Shown: piece after piece, positions 56,691 to 64,000 of the stretch
How positions within the stretch are numbered: position 1 is the stretch's first letter
How the letters are laid out: each line of letters starts with the position of its first letter
Assembly (NCBI GenBank): GCA_030825115.1
Contig: JAPJQL010000002.1
Span: 1 to 64,000 of the forward strand
Reading direction: 5' to 3'
From: Lachnospiraceae bacterium
GTDB lineage: Bacteria; Bacillota; Clostridia; Lachnospirales; Lachnospiraceae
Length of the DNA: 64,000 bases
The notes under the pieces: generated by a model
What the model was told of the DNA's origin: nothing
The model's input: the letters and a program-made list of their open reading frames with translations, nothing else
The model's database searches: none
Position numbers and translations under genes: made by a program

Positions 56691-57476
56691 CTAATCATAC
56701 GCCCGGTACGCCCTTTTGTAAAAGAGCATCAAAAACCATACCACCGGCTTTGGCCATATCTTTCCATACATCGCCGCCTCGTCCGCTTCCCTCTCCCTGT
56801 TCTGGATGCAGGCCCTGGTCGTCGCCTCCCCGTGAATCCGGTAATAGATCAGAGGCTTCTCCACACAGAAAAAACGTCCTTTTTTCTCTGCCAGCTTCCA
56901 CATCGTGTCCCAGTCCAGGGCAAACTTAAACGGAGAGTCAAACAGCGGTTCTCCCAGGCTCTCCTTGTCATACGTACAGCTTGGGCAGATAATGGGATTC
57001 CCAAACATCAGCGCCGCCTTCTTCACCCAGGTACGGTCTGCGAACCGGCGAAGACGTAAGGGAAGCCGAAGCAGATGCTTCACAAACTGCACCAGCCCCG
57101 GCTTTTGCAGTTCAGTCTCCCTGACGATTGCACAGTCCGTCATAAATACGGTCGTATCCGGATACTGCTCCCAGCACTCCCGCAACGTCTTCCCATAGTC
57201 CCTGTGGTAGCAGTCATCCTGATGGGCGATCGTCACCAGCCGGCTCTTCGCCATGTGGTATGCAAAATTCCAGTCGTCCTGAATATCGCTCTCTCCCTCC
57301 CGCACATAGAGCGGTACGTCAAACAGCTCTGCCATCCCCCGAATATATTTACTCGGGGTCGAAGTGCAGAGTATGATCTCCGACTGCACCGACTGCCGCT
57401 TCAGCGACTTTAAGCAGGCTTCCAGATACGGGGAATCCTTGTAGGCGCAGACCGCAAATGTATGGCTTTGCATCAT
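56691..57476 (-). CDS. Family 2 glycosyltransferase
   Basis: A 261-residue cytoplasmic enzyme with a GT-A fold. Visible are FAVCAYKDSPYLEACLKSL at the start and the HQDD motif (metal/nucleotide binding) in TIAHQDDCYHRDYG. The C-terminal helices are amphipathic and could touch the membrane. It probably transfers one of the unusual sugars made by this operon. AGGAAG precedes the ATG. Confidence 0.85.
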   Translation of the reverse strand: MMQSHTFAVCAYKDSPYLEACLKSLKRQSVQSEIILCTSTPSKYIRGMAELFDVPLYVREGESDIQDDWNFAYHMAKSRLVTIAHQDDCYHRDYGKTLRECWEQYPDTTVFMTDCAIVRETELQKPGLVQFVKHLLRLPLRLRRFADRTWVKKAALMFGNPIICPSCTYDKESLGEPLFDSPFKFALDWDTMWKLAEKKGRFFCVEKPLIYYRIHGEATTRACIQNREREADEAAMYGKIWPKPVVWFLMLFYKRAYRAYD

Positions 57477-57500
57477 ATTACTTCCTCATCTTTCCTCACG

Positions 57501-58136
57501 TTAAAAAAAGTGTTCCTCCAGCATCAGGCACAGGGCGTGATATACGGGAAGGTGCAGTTCCTGGATCCGGTACGTCTCCTGCTCCGGCACGATCACCGCC
57601 GCGTCTGCCCTCGCCCCCAGTCTGCCGCCGTCCTTTCCGGCCAGTCCGATGACTTTCATGCCTTTTGCCTTCGCCACGGTCACCGCATAATCAATATTTT
57701 TTGCATTGCCGGAGGTAGATATGCCAAGCAGCACATCACCCGGCTTTCCATAGCCGCACACCTGCTGCGCATAAATCATATCTCCGTCCACATCATTGAG
57801 AAATGCCGTGGACAGAGCCGGATGGCCGCTCAGCGCGATGGCAGGAAGGCCGCCCTGCAGCTTGTCGAAAAGCTCCTCTCCCTGCTCCTTGTCCGCCTGC
57901 AAAAGAGCGTCCCGCACCATGTCAGGAAGTTTTCTGCGCTTTACAAAGCCCTTCATCAGTTCACCGACGATATGCTCTGCATCTGCGCTGCTCCCGCCGT
58001 TCCCGGCGATCAGAAGCTTGCCGCCGTTTGCGTAGCACTCCTCCAAAATCTGATACGCTGTCTCAATCTGCTCCCCCACCGGCTGAAGCTTTGGATATCG
58101 CTCCAGCAGTTCATTCAGGATCTCTGTCTCTTTCAT
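57501..58136 (-). CDS. gmhA: Sedoheptulose-7-phosphate isomerase
   Basis: SIS-domain isomerase that turns sedoheptulose-7-phosphate into D-glycero-D-manno-heptose-7-phosphate. The 211-residue protein has LLIAGNGGSSADAEHIVGELMKGF, with Ser/Asn substrate-binding and Glu residues of GmhA, and C-terminal RIQELHLPVYHALC with the catalytic His. The start at 58136 follows GGAGG. Its place beside hddA, gmhB and hddC confirms heptose synthesis. Confidence 0.9.
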   Translation of the reverse strand: MKETEILNELLERYPKLQPVGEQIETAYQILEECYANGGKLLIAGNGGSSADAEHIVGELMKGFVKRRKLPDMVRDALLQADKEQGEELFDKLQGGLPAIALSGHPALSTAFLNDVDGDMIYAQQVCGYGKPGDVLLGISTSGNAKNIDYAVTVAKAKGMKVIGLAGKDGGRLGARADAAVIVPEQETYRIQELHLPVYHALCLMLEEHFF

Positions 58137-58179
58137 CTTGTCATCTCCTCCGTCATGCTCCCCGTCTCCCTGTCCCGGC

Positions 58180-58764
58180 TCACGGGGTATCAGCAGCTTC
58201 CCGCCCAACAATGGCTCTGGCGGCATCCATAAGTGTCTCTGCGAATATCTCATAGGGTGTCTCCCCCTTTTCCTTCTGCTCCCGGTGGACCTGTGTCCCA
58301 TAGCCGGTGCCGACAAGCGCCGTGCGGACTCCGTAGCGATGTCCGGCATCGATATCGATCAGCTTATCCCCGATCATCCAGGAGTGTTCTTTATCCACTT
58401 TGATATACTGCTCCGCCATCTCAAACAGCCCCGTCTCCGGTTTCCTGCAATGGCACTGCCTGCGGTATGCCCCAATCCCATGCTCGGGATGATGGGGACA
58501 GTAAAAGAAGTAATCGATCTGTGCGCCCTCTTTCCTCAGCAGCCCGTTCATGTATCCGTGGAGGGCGTCTACATCCGCCTCCGAATAGTATCCCCGCGCC
58601 ACTCCCGCCTGATTGCTCACCACGACGATCCGAAATCCCTGTTCTTTAAACAGCCGGATCGCGGCCGCAGCGCCCGGAAGCAGCCTTAGATCCTCCGGCC
58701 GGTACAGATAATTCACTTCTTCATTTATCGTTCCATCCCTGTCCAGAAATATTACCCGTTCCAT
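58180..58764 (-). CDS. gmhB: D-glycero-D-manno-heptose 1,7-bisphosphate 7-phosphatase
   Basis: HAD phosphatase that removes the 7-phosphate from heptose bisphosphate. The 194-residue protein has the nucleophile motif FLDRDGTIN, VVSNQAGVARGYYS, the structural zinc loop CPHHPEHGIGAYRRQCHCRKP (Cys, His and two Cys) and MIGDKLIDI. The start at 58764 follows GGAG. It probably acts on the alpha anomer made by HddA. Confidence 0.92.
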   Translation of the reverse strand: MERVIFLDRDGTINEEVNYLYRPEDLRLLPGAAAAIRLFKEQGFRIVVVSNQAGVARGYYSEADVDALHGYMNGLLRKEGAQIDYFFYCPHHPEHGIGAYRRQCHCRKPETGLFEMAEQYIKVDKEHSWMIGDKLIDIDAGHRYGVRTALVGTGYGTQVHREQKEKGETPYEIFAETLMDAARAIVGREAADTP

Positions 58765-58804
58765 TCCTGCTCCTTTTCCTCCGCTGTCTCCGACCGCCTG
58801 ATCG

Positions 58805-59875
58805 TCACACGTCAAACCGGTATTCACCGTTTGGCATGTGGACTTTCACGCTGTCATACTCCCAGCGGCTTTCGTCCGCGCTCCAGGCCTGCGCCCCGCG
58901 CAGCTCAAAGTTCCAGTCGGACAGCTGTCCGCCTGCCTGCTCCATCCTTGCTGCCACCTTGTGCTTCACATTGTACGGGCAGTACATCAAAAGATATCCG
59001 CCGCCGCCTGCTCCCAGAAGCTTCCCGCCCAGAGCCCCGGCTTTTAGCGCCGCCTCGTACAGCTCATCGATCTGCGGGTTCGTTATCTTGCTGCTCATCC
59101 GCTTTTTGCTCTGCCACCCGTAGTCCAAAAGCTTGCCGAAGCTGTGAAGGTTGCCCCGCAAAAGCTCGTCCTTCATCGCGTAGGCGAGGGCCTTCACTTC
59201 GCACATCGCGTCAAACGCATCTTTCTTTTCGTAGTTCTGTACCTGGTCTTTGATAATATTGGCAGACACATGGATGTTGCCGGTATAGCAAAGCAGCAGG
59301 TTGTACTGGAGCTCATGGATAATGTCCTTTTTAATCCGCAGCGGATTGACCACCACGTTGTTGCGTCCGTGGAACTCGATAAAATTGAACCCGCCGAACG
59401 TCGCCGCATACTGGTCCTGATAGCCGCCGTCGATCTTTAAGTCTTCCCGCTCTACCTGATAGGCCAGGTCCGCAAGCTGATAACCGTCCATCTCCACGCC
59501 CTTCCAGCGCGCCATCGCGATCAAAAGCGCCACCATCACCGTAGAGGAAGTCCCAAGACCGGAACCGGGAGGCGCGTCGCACTGCAGATAGACCTCGCAG
59601 CCCCGGTTGATGTCCATCGCCTTTAACGCCGCTGTCACAAGGTCCAGCCTGCCGTCGTAGACATAGTTTTCCCTGGCATTGTATTTTACCGTCATGTCGA
59701 AGTCCAGAGAGTGCACGATGATCTGGTCATCCTCTCTCGGGACGATCGAGCAGTAGGCATACTTGTTGATCGTGCTGCCGATGATCGCGCCTCCCTGCTC
59801 CACACAAAACGGCGCGACATCCGTACCGCCGCCGCCGAAACTGATCCTCAGCGGCGCCCTTCCCCTGATCACCAT
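58805..59875 (-). CDS. hddA: D-glycero-alpha-D-manno-heptose-7-phosphate kinase
   Basis: GHMP kinase that phosphorylates the 1-position of heptose-7-phosphate in the alpha configuration, the branch leading to GDP-heptose. The 356-residue protein has APLRISFGGGGTDVAPFC and the ATP loop DAPPGSGLGTSSTVMVAL (key GSGLGTSS), with C-terminal LLGAGGGGYLL. It overlaps hddC by seven bases. The alternative role in fucose or other sugar phosphorylation is less likely given gmhA and gmhB next to it. Confidence 0.9.
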   Translation of the reverse strand: MVIRGRAPLRISFGGGGTDVAPFCVEQGGAIIGSTINKYAYCSIVPREDDQIIVHSLDFDMTVKYNARENYVYDGRLDLVTAALKAMDINRGCEVYLQCDAPPGSGLGTSSTVMVALLIAMARWKGVEMDGYQLADLAYQVEREDLKIDGGYQDQYAATFGGFNFIEFHGRNNVVVNPLRIKKDIIHELQYNLLLCYTGNIHVSANIIKDQVQNYEKKDAFDAMCEVKALAYAMKDELLRGNLHSFGKLLDYGWQSKKRMSSKITNPQIDELYEAALKAGALGGKLLGAGGGGYLLMYCPYNVKHKVAARMEQAGGQLSDWNFELRGAQAWSADESRWEYDSVKVHMPNGEYRFDV

Positions 59876-60597
59876 CTGACGACTCCTTTCTTCACGTCCT
59901 CAATAAAACGGAAATAATCTTCCGGGATCCCGATATCGATAAAATAACCGTCATTCACAAATCCGCCAAGCTTCCGCCCTTCCTTCAGCCACTTCGGGAT
60001 CATCTCATTCTCCAGGGATACCTTTCCCTGCGGAATCTCCTCCATCAGCTCCCTGCTCATCAGATAGACGCCGCCGTTGATCGTGCCCGGCACCGCGTCC
60101 GCCGTCTTTTCGTTAAACCCGGTCAGCCTGCCGCCGTCAAGCACAGCCTGCCCGTAGCGCGACACATCCGGCACCTCCCTGAGCACAAGCCCCATCTCAA
60201 GCCCCAGTTCCTCCCGAATCCGCAGCAGCCTGCCATAATCCATCTGATAAAAAGTATCTGCATTCAGCACAAAGAAACTGTCCTCCGTGACAAGCTTCCC
60301 CGCGTTTTTGATCGCGCCTGCCGTGCCCAGCAGCTCTTCCTCATAGGCGTACCGGATGTTCAGCCGTCCGCTTCCGTCCGCCGCCAAAAAACCGCTTCCG
60401 TCGCCGAAATAATCCTCCACCATAGACCCTTTATATCCTACGGCAAATATAATATCCGTAATCCCGTAACGGGACAGTTCATGTACCACATATTCCATAA
60501 ACGGCTTATCCTTGATCAAAGCCATCGGCTTCGGACGGTCGCTGACCACGCTTTTCAGCCTCGTCCCCAGACCTCCTGCCAGTAAAACAGCCTGCAT
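59869..60597 (-). CDS. hddC: D-glycero-alpha-D-manno-heptose-1-phosphate guanylyltransferase
   Basis: Nucleotidyltransferase that should make GDP-D-glycero-D-manno-heptose. The 242-residue protein has AVLLAGGLGTRLKSVVSDRPKPM (GGLGTR signature), LLGTAGAIKNA, VLNADTFYQMD with the metal-binding Asp, and GYFIDIGIPEDY at the end. Specificity for GTP and heptose is inferred from the operon, since this family includes other NDP-sugar enzymes. It is the first gene of the 15-kb glycan operon, with AAGGAG before the ATG. Confidence 0.85.
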   Translation of the reverse strand: MQAVLLAGGLGTRLKSVVSDRPKPMALIKDKPFMEYVVHELSRYGITDIIFAVGYKGSMVEDYFGDGSGFLAADGSGRLNIRYAYEEELLGTAGAIKNAGKLVTEDSFFVLNADTFYQMDYGRLLRIREELGLEMGLVLREVPDVSRYGQAVLDGGRLTGFNEKTADAVPGTINGGVYLMSRELMEEIPQGKVSLENEMIPKWLKEGRKLGGFVNDGYFIDIGIPEDYFRFIEDVKKGVVRW

Positions 60598-60650
60598 AAT
60601 ACTCCTTTCGGCCGCCGTAAGCAGCCCGCTTCCATACGTAATTCTGCTTG

Positions 60651-60659
60651 ATTATAACA
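60651..60659 (-). promoter_or_regulatory. Extended -10 promoter of the glycan operon
   Basis: On the minus strand TGTTATAAT: consensus TATAAT (60651-60656) with TG one base upstream. No good -35 box lies at the usual distance. It is about 50 bases before hddC. Confidence 0.55.
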
Positions 60660-60690
60660 TTTCCTGTTTCAAGATTCTACAATATTAATA

Positions 60691-60737
60691 AAAAAGTAAA
60701 AAACGGGACCGTTACTCCCCGATTTCGTAACGGTCCC
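60691..60737 (-). terminator. Terminator overlapping the end of the GGDEF gene
   Basis: A perfect 11-bp stem GGGACCGTTAC/GTAACGGTCCC (60727-60737 with 60705-60715) is followed on the minus strand by a T-rich tract. The TAA stop of the GGDEF gene lies inside the right arm, and the left arm is coding sequence. Confidence 0.9.
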
Positions 60738-63177
60738 TTCCATTCCGCTTGGCACGATATAGTATCTCGTCCACCCGCCGATATGATTCATCATAACTAT
60801 ACTGCGCCGGCACGATCACCCCGCCGATGCTTGCAGAGATCAGTCCCGGCTCATCGGAGCGGCAAAAATGCATTTCCCTGCACAAACTCCTGCAAATCTC
60901 TTCCAATTCACCGCGATCTGATATCTCAGGGAAAAACAGGATAAACTCATCCCCTCCGATCCTTCCCGCGATCCCGTCCTCCCCCGCATACCTGCGGAGG
61001 ATTTCGGCAACTTTTACCAGGATCCTGTCTCCTTCCGGATGTCCGTAGGTGTCATTAACCTGTTTAAAATAATCGATGTCCATGAGAATCATGGATGCTT
61101 CCTGTCCCGGCCTCATATCCTGAAGCGCCTTCGTGATCGTATTCCGCGTGGATTCGGTGTTCAAAAGACGTGTCAAACCGTCTTTGGCCGCCCGCGCCAG
61201 AAGCTCCTCCTTCTCCCGCTTTTCCTGGTCAATATTGGAAATCTTGCCGAGCTTGTAGGCAGGCTTTCCGTCTTCATCCCGGACCAGGCGCATCATCATG
61301 CGCAGCCACCGGTAATTGCCGTCCGGGCATTTTACATACATTTCGCGGACTCCCTCTTCCATCGAGCAGACGGCGCTCAAAAATTCCATATAGCCGCCGT
61401 CTCCCCACAGATCCTCCCCGAATTTGCCCTCCGTCAGCTGATACCGCTCATTGTTTCCGACTCCCTCAGACTCGATGGCCGGATTTGCAACGGTCAGCTC
61501 CCCAGTTTTATAATTGTATTCCAACAGGTGCTCGCTGGACAGCCCAAAAACCTCCTGATACCTCCTTAAGTTCACCGCCATCTTCCGGTTCAGCTTAGTC
61601 CTGCTTCTCAGCACCCATGCCAGGAATAAAATAATACAGAACAGGAATAAACTGATCGCCACGATCGACTGGATCGGATTCTGCTTGACGATCTGCAGCA
61701 GGGTTATGTCTCTCTGGTAAAGCGTATTCCGATACAGGATATCCTGGATATGCTCTTCTTTCAGGCTGATAACCGCTTTGTTCAGGATGCTGAGCAGCTC
61801 CGTCTTTCCCGGCATCGGGACCCCAAAACTCATGAGGAACTCCCTTCCATCCTGAGAGAAGAGCCGGATATTGCCGTATCCCGGCTGATTCAGGTAATAC
61901 TGGATCGTATAGCTGTTTCCATAAGCTCCGCGGACCTTTCCGTCCAACACCGCCTGCAGGCACTCTCCCGTACTGTTCATGACCTGGGCATCGGGAAAGA
62001 TCCCGCTGTACTCCGGCGATACCGCCAGCGTCCCGTTCCCGCTCTCCTTGCCGGAAAGCTGTTTTTCATGGACTGCCAGGACAAACTGCGATGTGACATA
62101 CGGTCTTGTCATTGCAACCCGCGCCTGGCGCGAAGCCTCATAATCATAGACAAAGGCCGCCACCATATCCACGGAGTGCTCCTCTGTCATTTTAGCCAGC
62201 GCATCCCTGCTCTCTGCCGGAACAAACTCAAACTGCATACCGGTGCGCCCGGCGATCTCCCGCAGCACATCGATGCCGATCCCGGCTGCATTCCCATCCT
62301 CATCCCGGTACTGGAACGGCGGCGCATCGGTCCGGTATCCCACACGGATAACCGGATTGCCGGAAAGAAAATCCTTTTCCTCGTCACTCAGGAGGATCTC
62401 CTCATTGTCAGTCAAAAAATACCGCTCATACATCATCGTGGAAAAATACGGGTCCATCTGCTCGATATTTACCATGGCACGGTTGATATCCTGGATGATC
62501 TGACGGTTTCCCTTCGTCGTGATGAAATAAAACGGCCTTGGGGCAAATCTGGCGATCTTACGCAGCTTCGGTTTCTGGTTCAGGCTCACATCCAATATAG
62601 CATCTGCGCGGCCGTCATACAGCGACTGAACCTGGTCCTCATCATCCTCGCAATAGACCAGGTCCACTTCAATCCCGTTTAACCGGCAGTAATCTTCCAG
62701 TTCCCGCAGCCTTGCAGACATCGTCGGAAGCACCGCCACCCTCAGGTTATAGCCACGTTCGCTGTCGATCACGGCCATGGAGACGTCCTCATAGGGCACG
62801 CTCAGCACCGTGTGCACCGTACCGTAGCTGTAACCGGCATAATCATAGCGCCCGGCCATCCCTTCGCTGTACATGATTCCGCCCATCAGGTCCAGCTCCC
62901 CGTTTTCCAGCATCACAAGCATCTCCGAAAGGCTCTCATTGATATCTCCGGGAATCTGGACAAATTCGTATTCCCACCCGGTATATTGGGCAATCTCCAG
63001 CAGATACTCATAAGTGTAGCCGGAGTAAACGCCCTCCTCGCTGTATTCTGACAATCCCGCCTGGATCGGATAGGCTACCCGGATCACCTGGCGCTCCGCT
63101 CCCAGCGCAGAACTGCTGAAAAAGCAAAGCAGAAAAACCAGCAGTGCCATGACTCTGTTTTTCATTTTTCTCTTCAT
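60712..63177 (-). CDS. Sensor diguanylate cyclase with two substrate-binding domains and PAS
   Basis: An 821-residue membrane protein with a signal peptide (about residues 1-27), two tandem extracellular solute-binding (SBP family 3) domains (about 30-245 and 275-500), one membrane helix (about 515-535), a PAS-like domain (about 550-655) and a C-terminal GGDEF domain. The active-site motif GGDEF is at 741-745. It is expected to make cyclic di-GMP in response to a small ligand such as an amino acid. It has its own promoter and terminator although it lies between glycan genes, so it may tune glycan production or cell attachment; that link is inference. Confidence 0.92.
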   Translation of the reverse strand: MKRKMKNRVMALLVFLLCFFSSSALGAERQVIRVAYPIQAGLSEYSEEGVYSGYTYEYLLEIAQYTGWEYEFVQIPGDINESLSEMLVMLENGELDLMGGIMYSEGMAGRYDYAGYSYGTVHTVLSVPYEDVSMAVIDSERGYNLRVAVLPTMSARLRELEDYCRLNGIEVDLVYCEDDEDQVQSLYDGRADAILDVSLNQKPKLRKIARFAPRPFYFITTKGNRQIIQDINRAMVNIEQMDPYFSTMMYERYFLTDNEEILLSDEEKDFLSGNPVIRVGYRTDAPPFQYRDEDGNAAGIGIDVLREIAGRTGMQFEFVPAESRDALAKMTEEHSVDMVAAFVYDYEASRQARVAMTRPYVTSQFVLAVHEKQLSGKESGNGTLAVSPEYSGIFPDAQVMNSTGECLQAVLDGKVRGAYGNSYTIQYYLNQPGYGNIRLFSQDGREFLMSFGVPMPGKTELLSILNKAVISLKEEHIQDILYRNTLYQRDITLLQIVKQNPIQSIVAISLFLFCIILFLAWVLRSRTKLNRKMAVNLRRYQEVFGLSSEHLLEYNYKTGELTVANPAIESEGVGNNERYQLTEGKFGEDLWGDGGYMEFLSAVCSMEEGVREMYVKCPDGNYRWLRMMMRLVRDEDGKPAYKLGKISNIDQEKREKEELLARAAKDGLTRLLNTESTRNTITKALQDMRPGQEASMILMDIDYFKQVNDTYGHPEGDRILVKVAEILRRYAGEDGIAGRIGGDEFILFFPEISDRGELEEICRSLCREMHFCRSDEPGLISASIGGVIVPAQYSYDESYRRVDEILYRAKRNGRDRYEIGE

Positions 63178-63216
63178 ATATTTAACAACTTTCTTTTATG
63201 ATAATAAATCATTCTT

Positions 63217-63245
63217 ATTCTAACGCACAATAGTGGTTTCATCAA
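63217..63245 (-). promoter_or_regulatory. Promoter of the GGDEF gene
   Basis: Minus strand TTGATG (63240-63245), 17 bases, TAGAAT (63217-63222). Confidence 0.6.
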
Positions 63246-63311
63246 CTTGTTTTTTCATGCATTTTTTCTCTACTATGTAATCCCTTTGTCATTTTCCTTC
63301 ATAACCAGATG

Positions 63312-63342
63312 AAGGAGGCGCTGCCGGCTGCAGCGCCCCCTT
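63312..63342. terminator. Hairpin after the partial GT4 gene
   Basis: A GC-rich stem (GGCGCTGC/GCAGCGCC with further pairs, 63312-63324 with 63330-63342) lies just past the stop. The T-run is on the plus-strand side, so termination of the minus-strand transcript may be weak. Confidence 0.55.
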
Positions 63343-63357
63343 CCTGTTTTTATTCTT

Positions 63358-64000
63358 TTACTTAAAATCTTCCTCGATCACCCGCCAGGCCGCGTCCACG
63401 CTGAAATGGCTCTTGATGTAGGTCTGCGTCCTCTCGCAGAGTTCCAGGCAGGCCACGTCATCCTGATACAGCCGGACCACCGCGTCCGCAAACGCCCCCG
63501 GCTCGTCTTCCACCACCAGGACGTCTTCCACCTGCGGGATTCCTTCCGCACCGATGGATGTGGTGACGATCGGCGCCCCGTTGTAGATTGCCTCTACCAC
63601 CTTGCCTTTTACCCCTGCTCCATATCTTAAGGGAACCACCACCAGCTTGCATCCGGCATACAGCTCCTCCAACTCCTCTTCCGATACAAAGCCCTTGATC
63701 ACAATGCCGTTTCCCGGCTGTTCCAATGCTTTGATCTCATCCGTCACCTTGGAACCGACCACATAGAATTCTGGCGCCTGCGCCCCTGCTTGTGCCATGC
63801 GCTCCCGCACCAGCGGATAGATTTCCCTGGCAAACCAGAGCACGGCGTCCGCGTTCGGGGGATGGGCAAATCCGCCTACAAACAGAAGGCCTTCCCTCCT
63901 GCTGAAATCTTTTTGGAGATCCTGCCGGAACGATTCATAGACGTATGCCGTGATATCCTTTACGGGAATCGTCGGGTCGATCTCCCGGATGGCGTCCCGC
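63358..64000 (-). CDS. Glycosyltransferase family 4/group 1, partial
   Basis: The C-terminal 214 residues of a glycosyltransferase that continues past the right edge. The frame is open up to the window end. Typical GT4 features are FVGGFAHPPNADAVLWFAREIYP (Gly-Gly and Pro-Asn), then IVIKGFVSEEELEELYAGC, VPLRYGAGVKGKVVEAIYNGAPIVTT (GAGVKGK with Glu of the E-X7-E motif) and IGAEGIP. It should transfer a sugar from a nucleotide donor. Probably part of the surface-glycan locus, upstream of the GGDEF gene. Confidence 0.85.
   Translation of the reverse strand, partial: RDAIREIDPTIPVKDITAYVYESFRQDLQKDFSRREGLLFVGGFAHPPNADAVLWFAREIYPLVRERMAQAGAQAPEFYVVGSKVTDEIKALEQPGNGIVIKGFVSEEELEELYAGCKLVVVPLRYGAGVKGKVVEAIYNGAPIVTTSIGAEGIPQVEDVLVVEDEPGAFADAVVRLYQDDVACLELCERTQTYIKSHFSVDAAWRVIEEDFK

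Noticed and set aside
57501..60597. ADP-heptose route as for LPS core
   Set aside because: The kinase and nucleotidyltransferase are separate HddA- and HddC-type proteins, not the bifunctional HldE, which points to the GDP/alpha route.

Overview
The window looks like chromosome from an endospore-forming Lachnospiraceae-type Clostridium: spoIIR, a FeoB-associated Cys-rich peptide, LytTR regulators, RpoB/RpoC of firmicute length, and strong AGGAGG ribosome binding sites with consensus sigma-A promoters. No tRNA, rRNA, CRISPR array, prophage or intact insertion sequence was seen. Most genes lie on the minus strand.

Layout. 1-437: a large imperfect palindrome. 438-2061: a polysaccharide deacetylase and an orphan Fur-type iron peptide gene. 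2287-9825: rpoB-rpoC, separate from the ribosomal-protein genes that usually flank it. 10031-16323: a small membrane protein, a lone LytTR regulator, and a three-gene sensory unit (LytTR regulator, cell-surface protein, GHKL kinase) whose kinase seems to start at ATC. 16368-18735: ddl-murI-DUF1934 for peptidoglycan precursors. 18865-19488: spoIIR. 19492-26719: a TetR-controlled RND efflux operon with a fusion protein and two TolC-like proteins, behind a promoter with three identical-core operators. 26992-30025: lysC, ispE and a GntR regulator. 30088-30665: a decayed Rpn-family gene. 30945-35185: SLC13 permease, arylsulfate sulfotransferase and Crp/Fnr regulator, with a PrfA-like box at the activating position. 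35267-38097: YesL, a membrane protein, a GNAT enzyme and a cyclophilin. 38213-38445: a PHO-box-like repeat array in front of a candidate small RNA. 38480-39648: a cation exchanger behind a yybP-ykoY (manganese) riboswitch. 39684-45743: alanine symporter, phospholipase C-like protein, XRE regulator, secreted metallo-beta-lactamase-fold protein and BCCT transporter.

45802-60597 is one long surface-glycan operon on the minus strand. Its promoter-proximal genes encode a GDP-D-glycero-D-manno-heptose route (hddC, hddA, gmhB, gmhA). Next come a GT2 glycosyltransferase and three large polytopic membrane proteins, two of them GT-C-like. These are followed by the CDP-3,6-dideoxyhexose genes rfbF, rfbG and rfbH, then a LicD-family transferase and a polyprenyl-phosphate glycosyltransferase. 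60712-63177 encodes a periplasmic-binding/PAS/GGDEF cyclase with its own promoter and terminator. A GT4 glycosyltransferase runs off the right edge.

Most notable are the combined heptose/dideoxyhexose cluster, the Crp/Fnr-sulfotransferase-transporter module with its operator geometry, the PHO-box/small-RNA locus, the manganese riboswitch, the triple operator of the RND operon and the ATC-start kinase. All functions are inferred from reading the sequence; no database search was possible.
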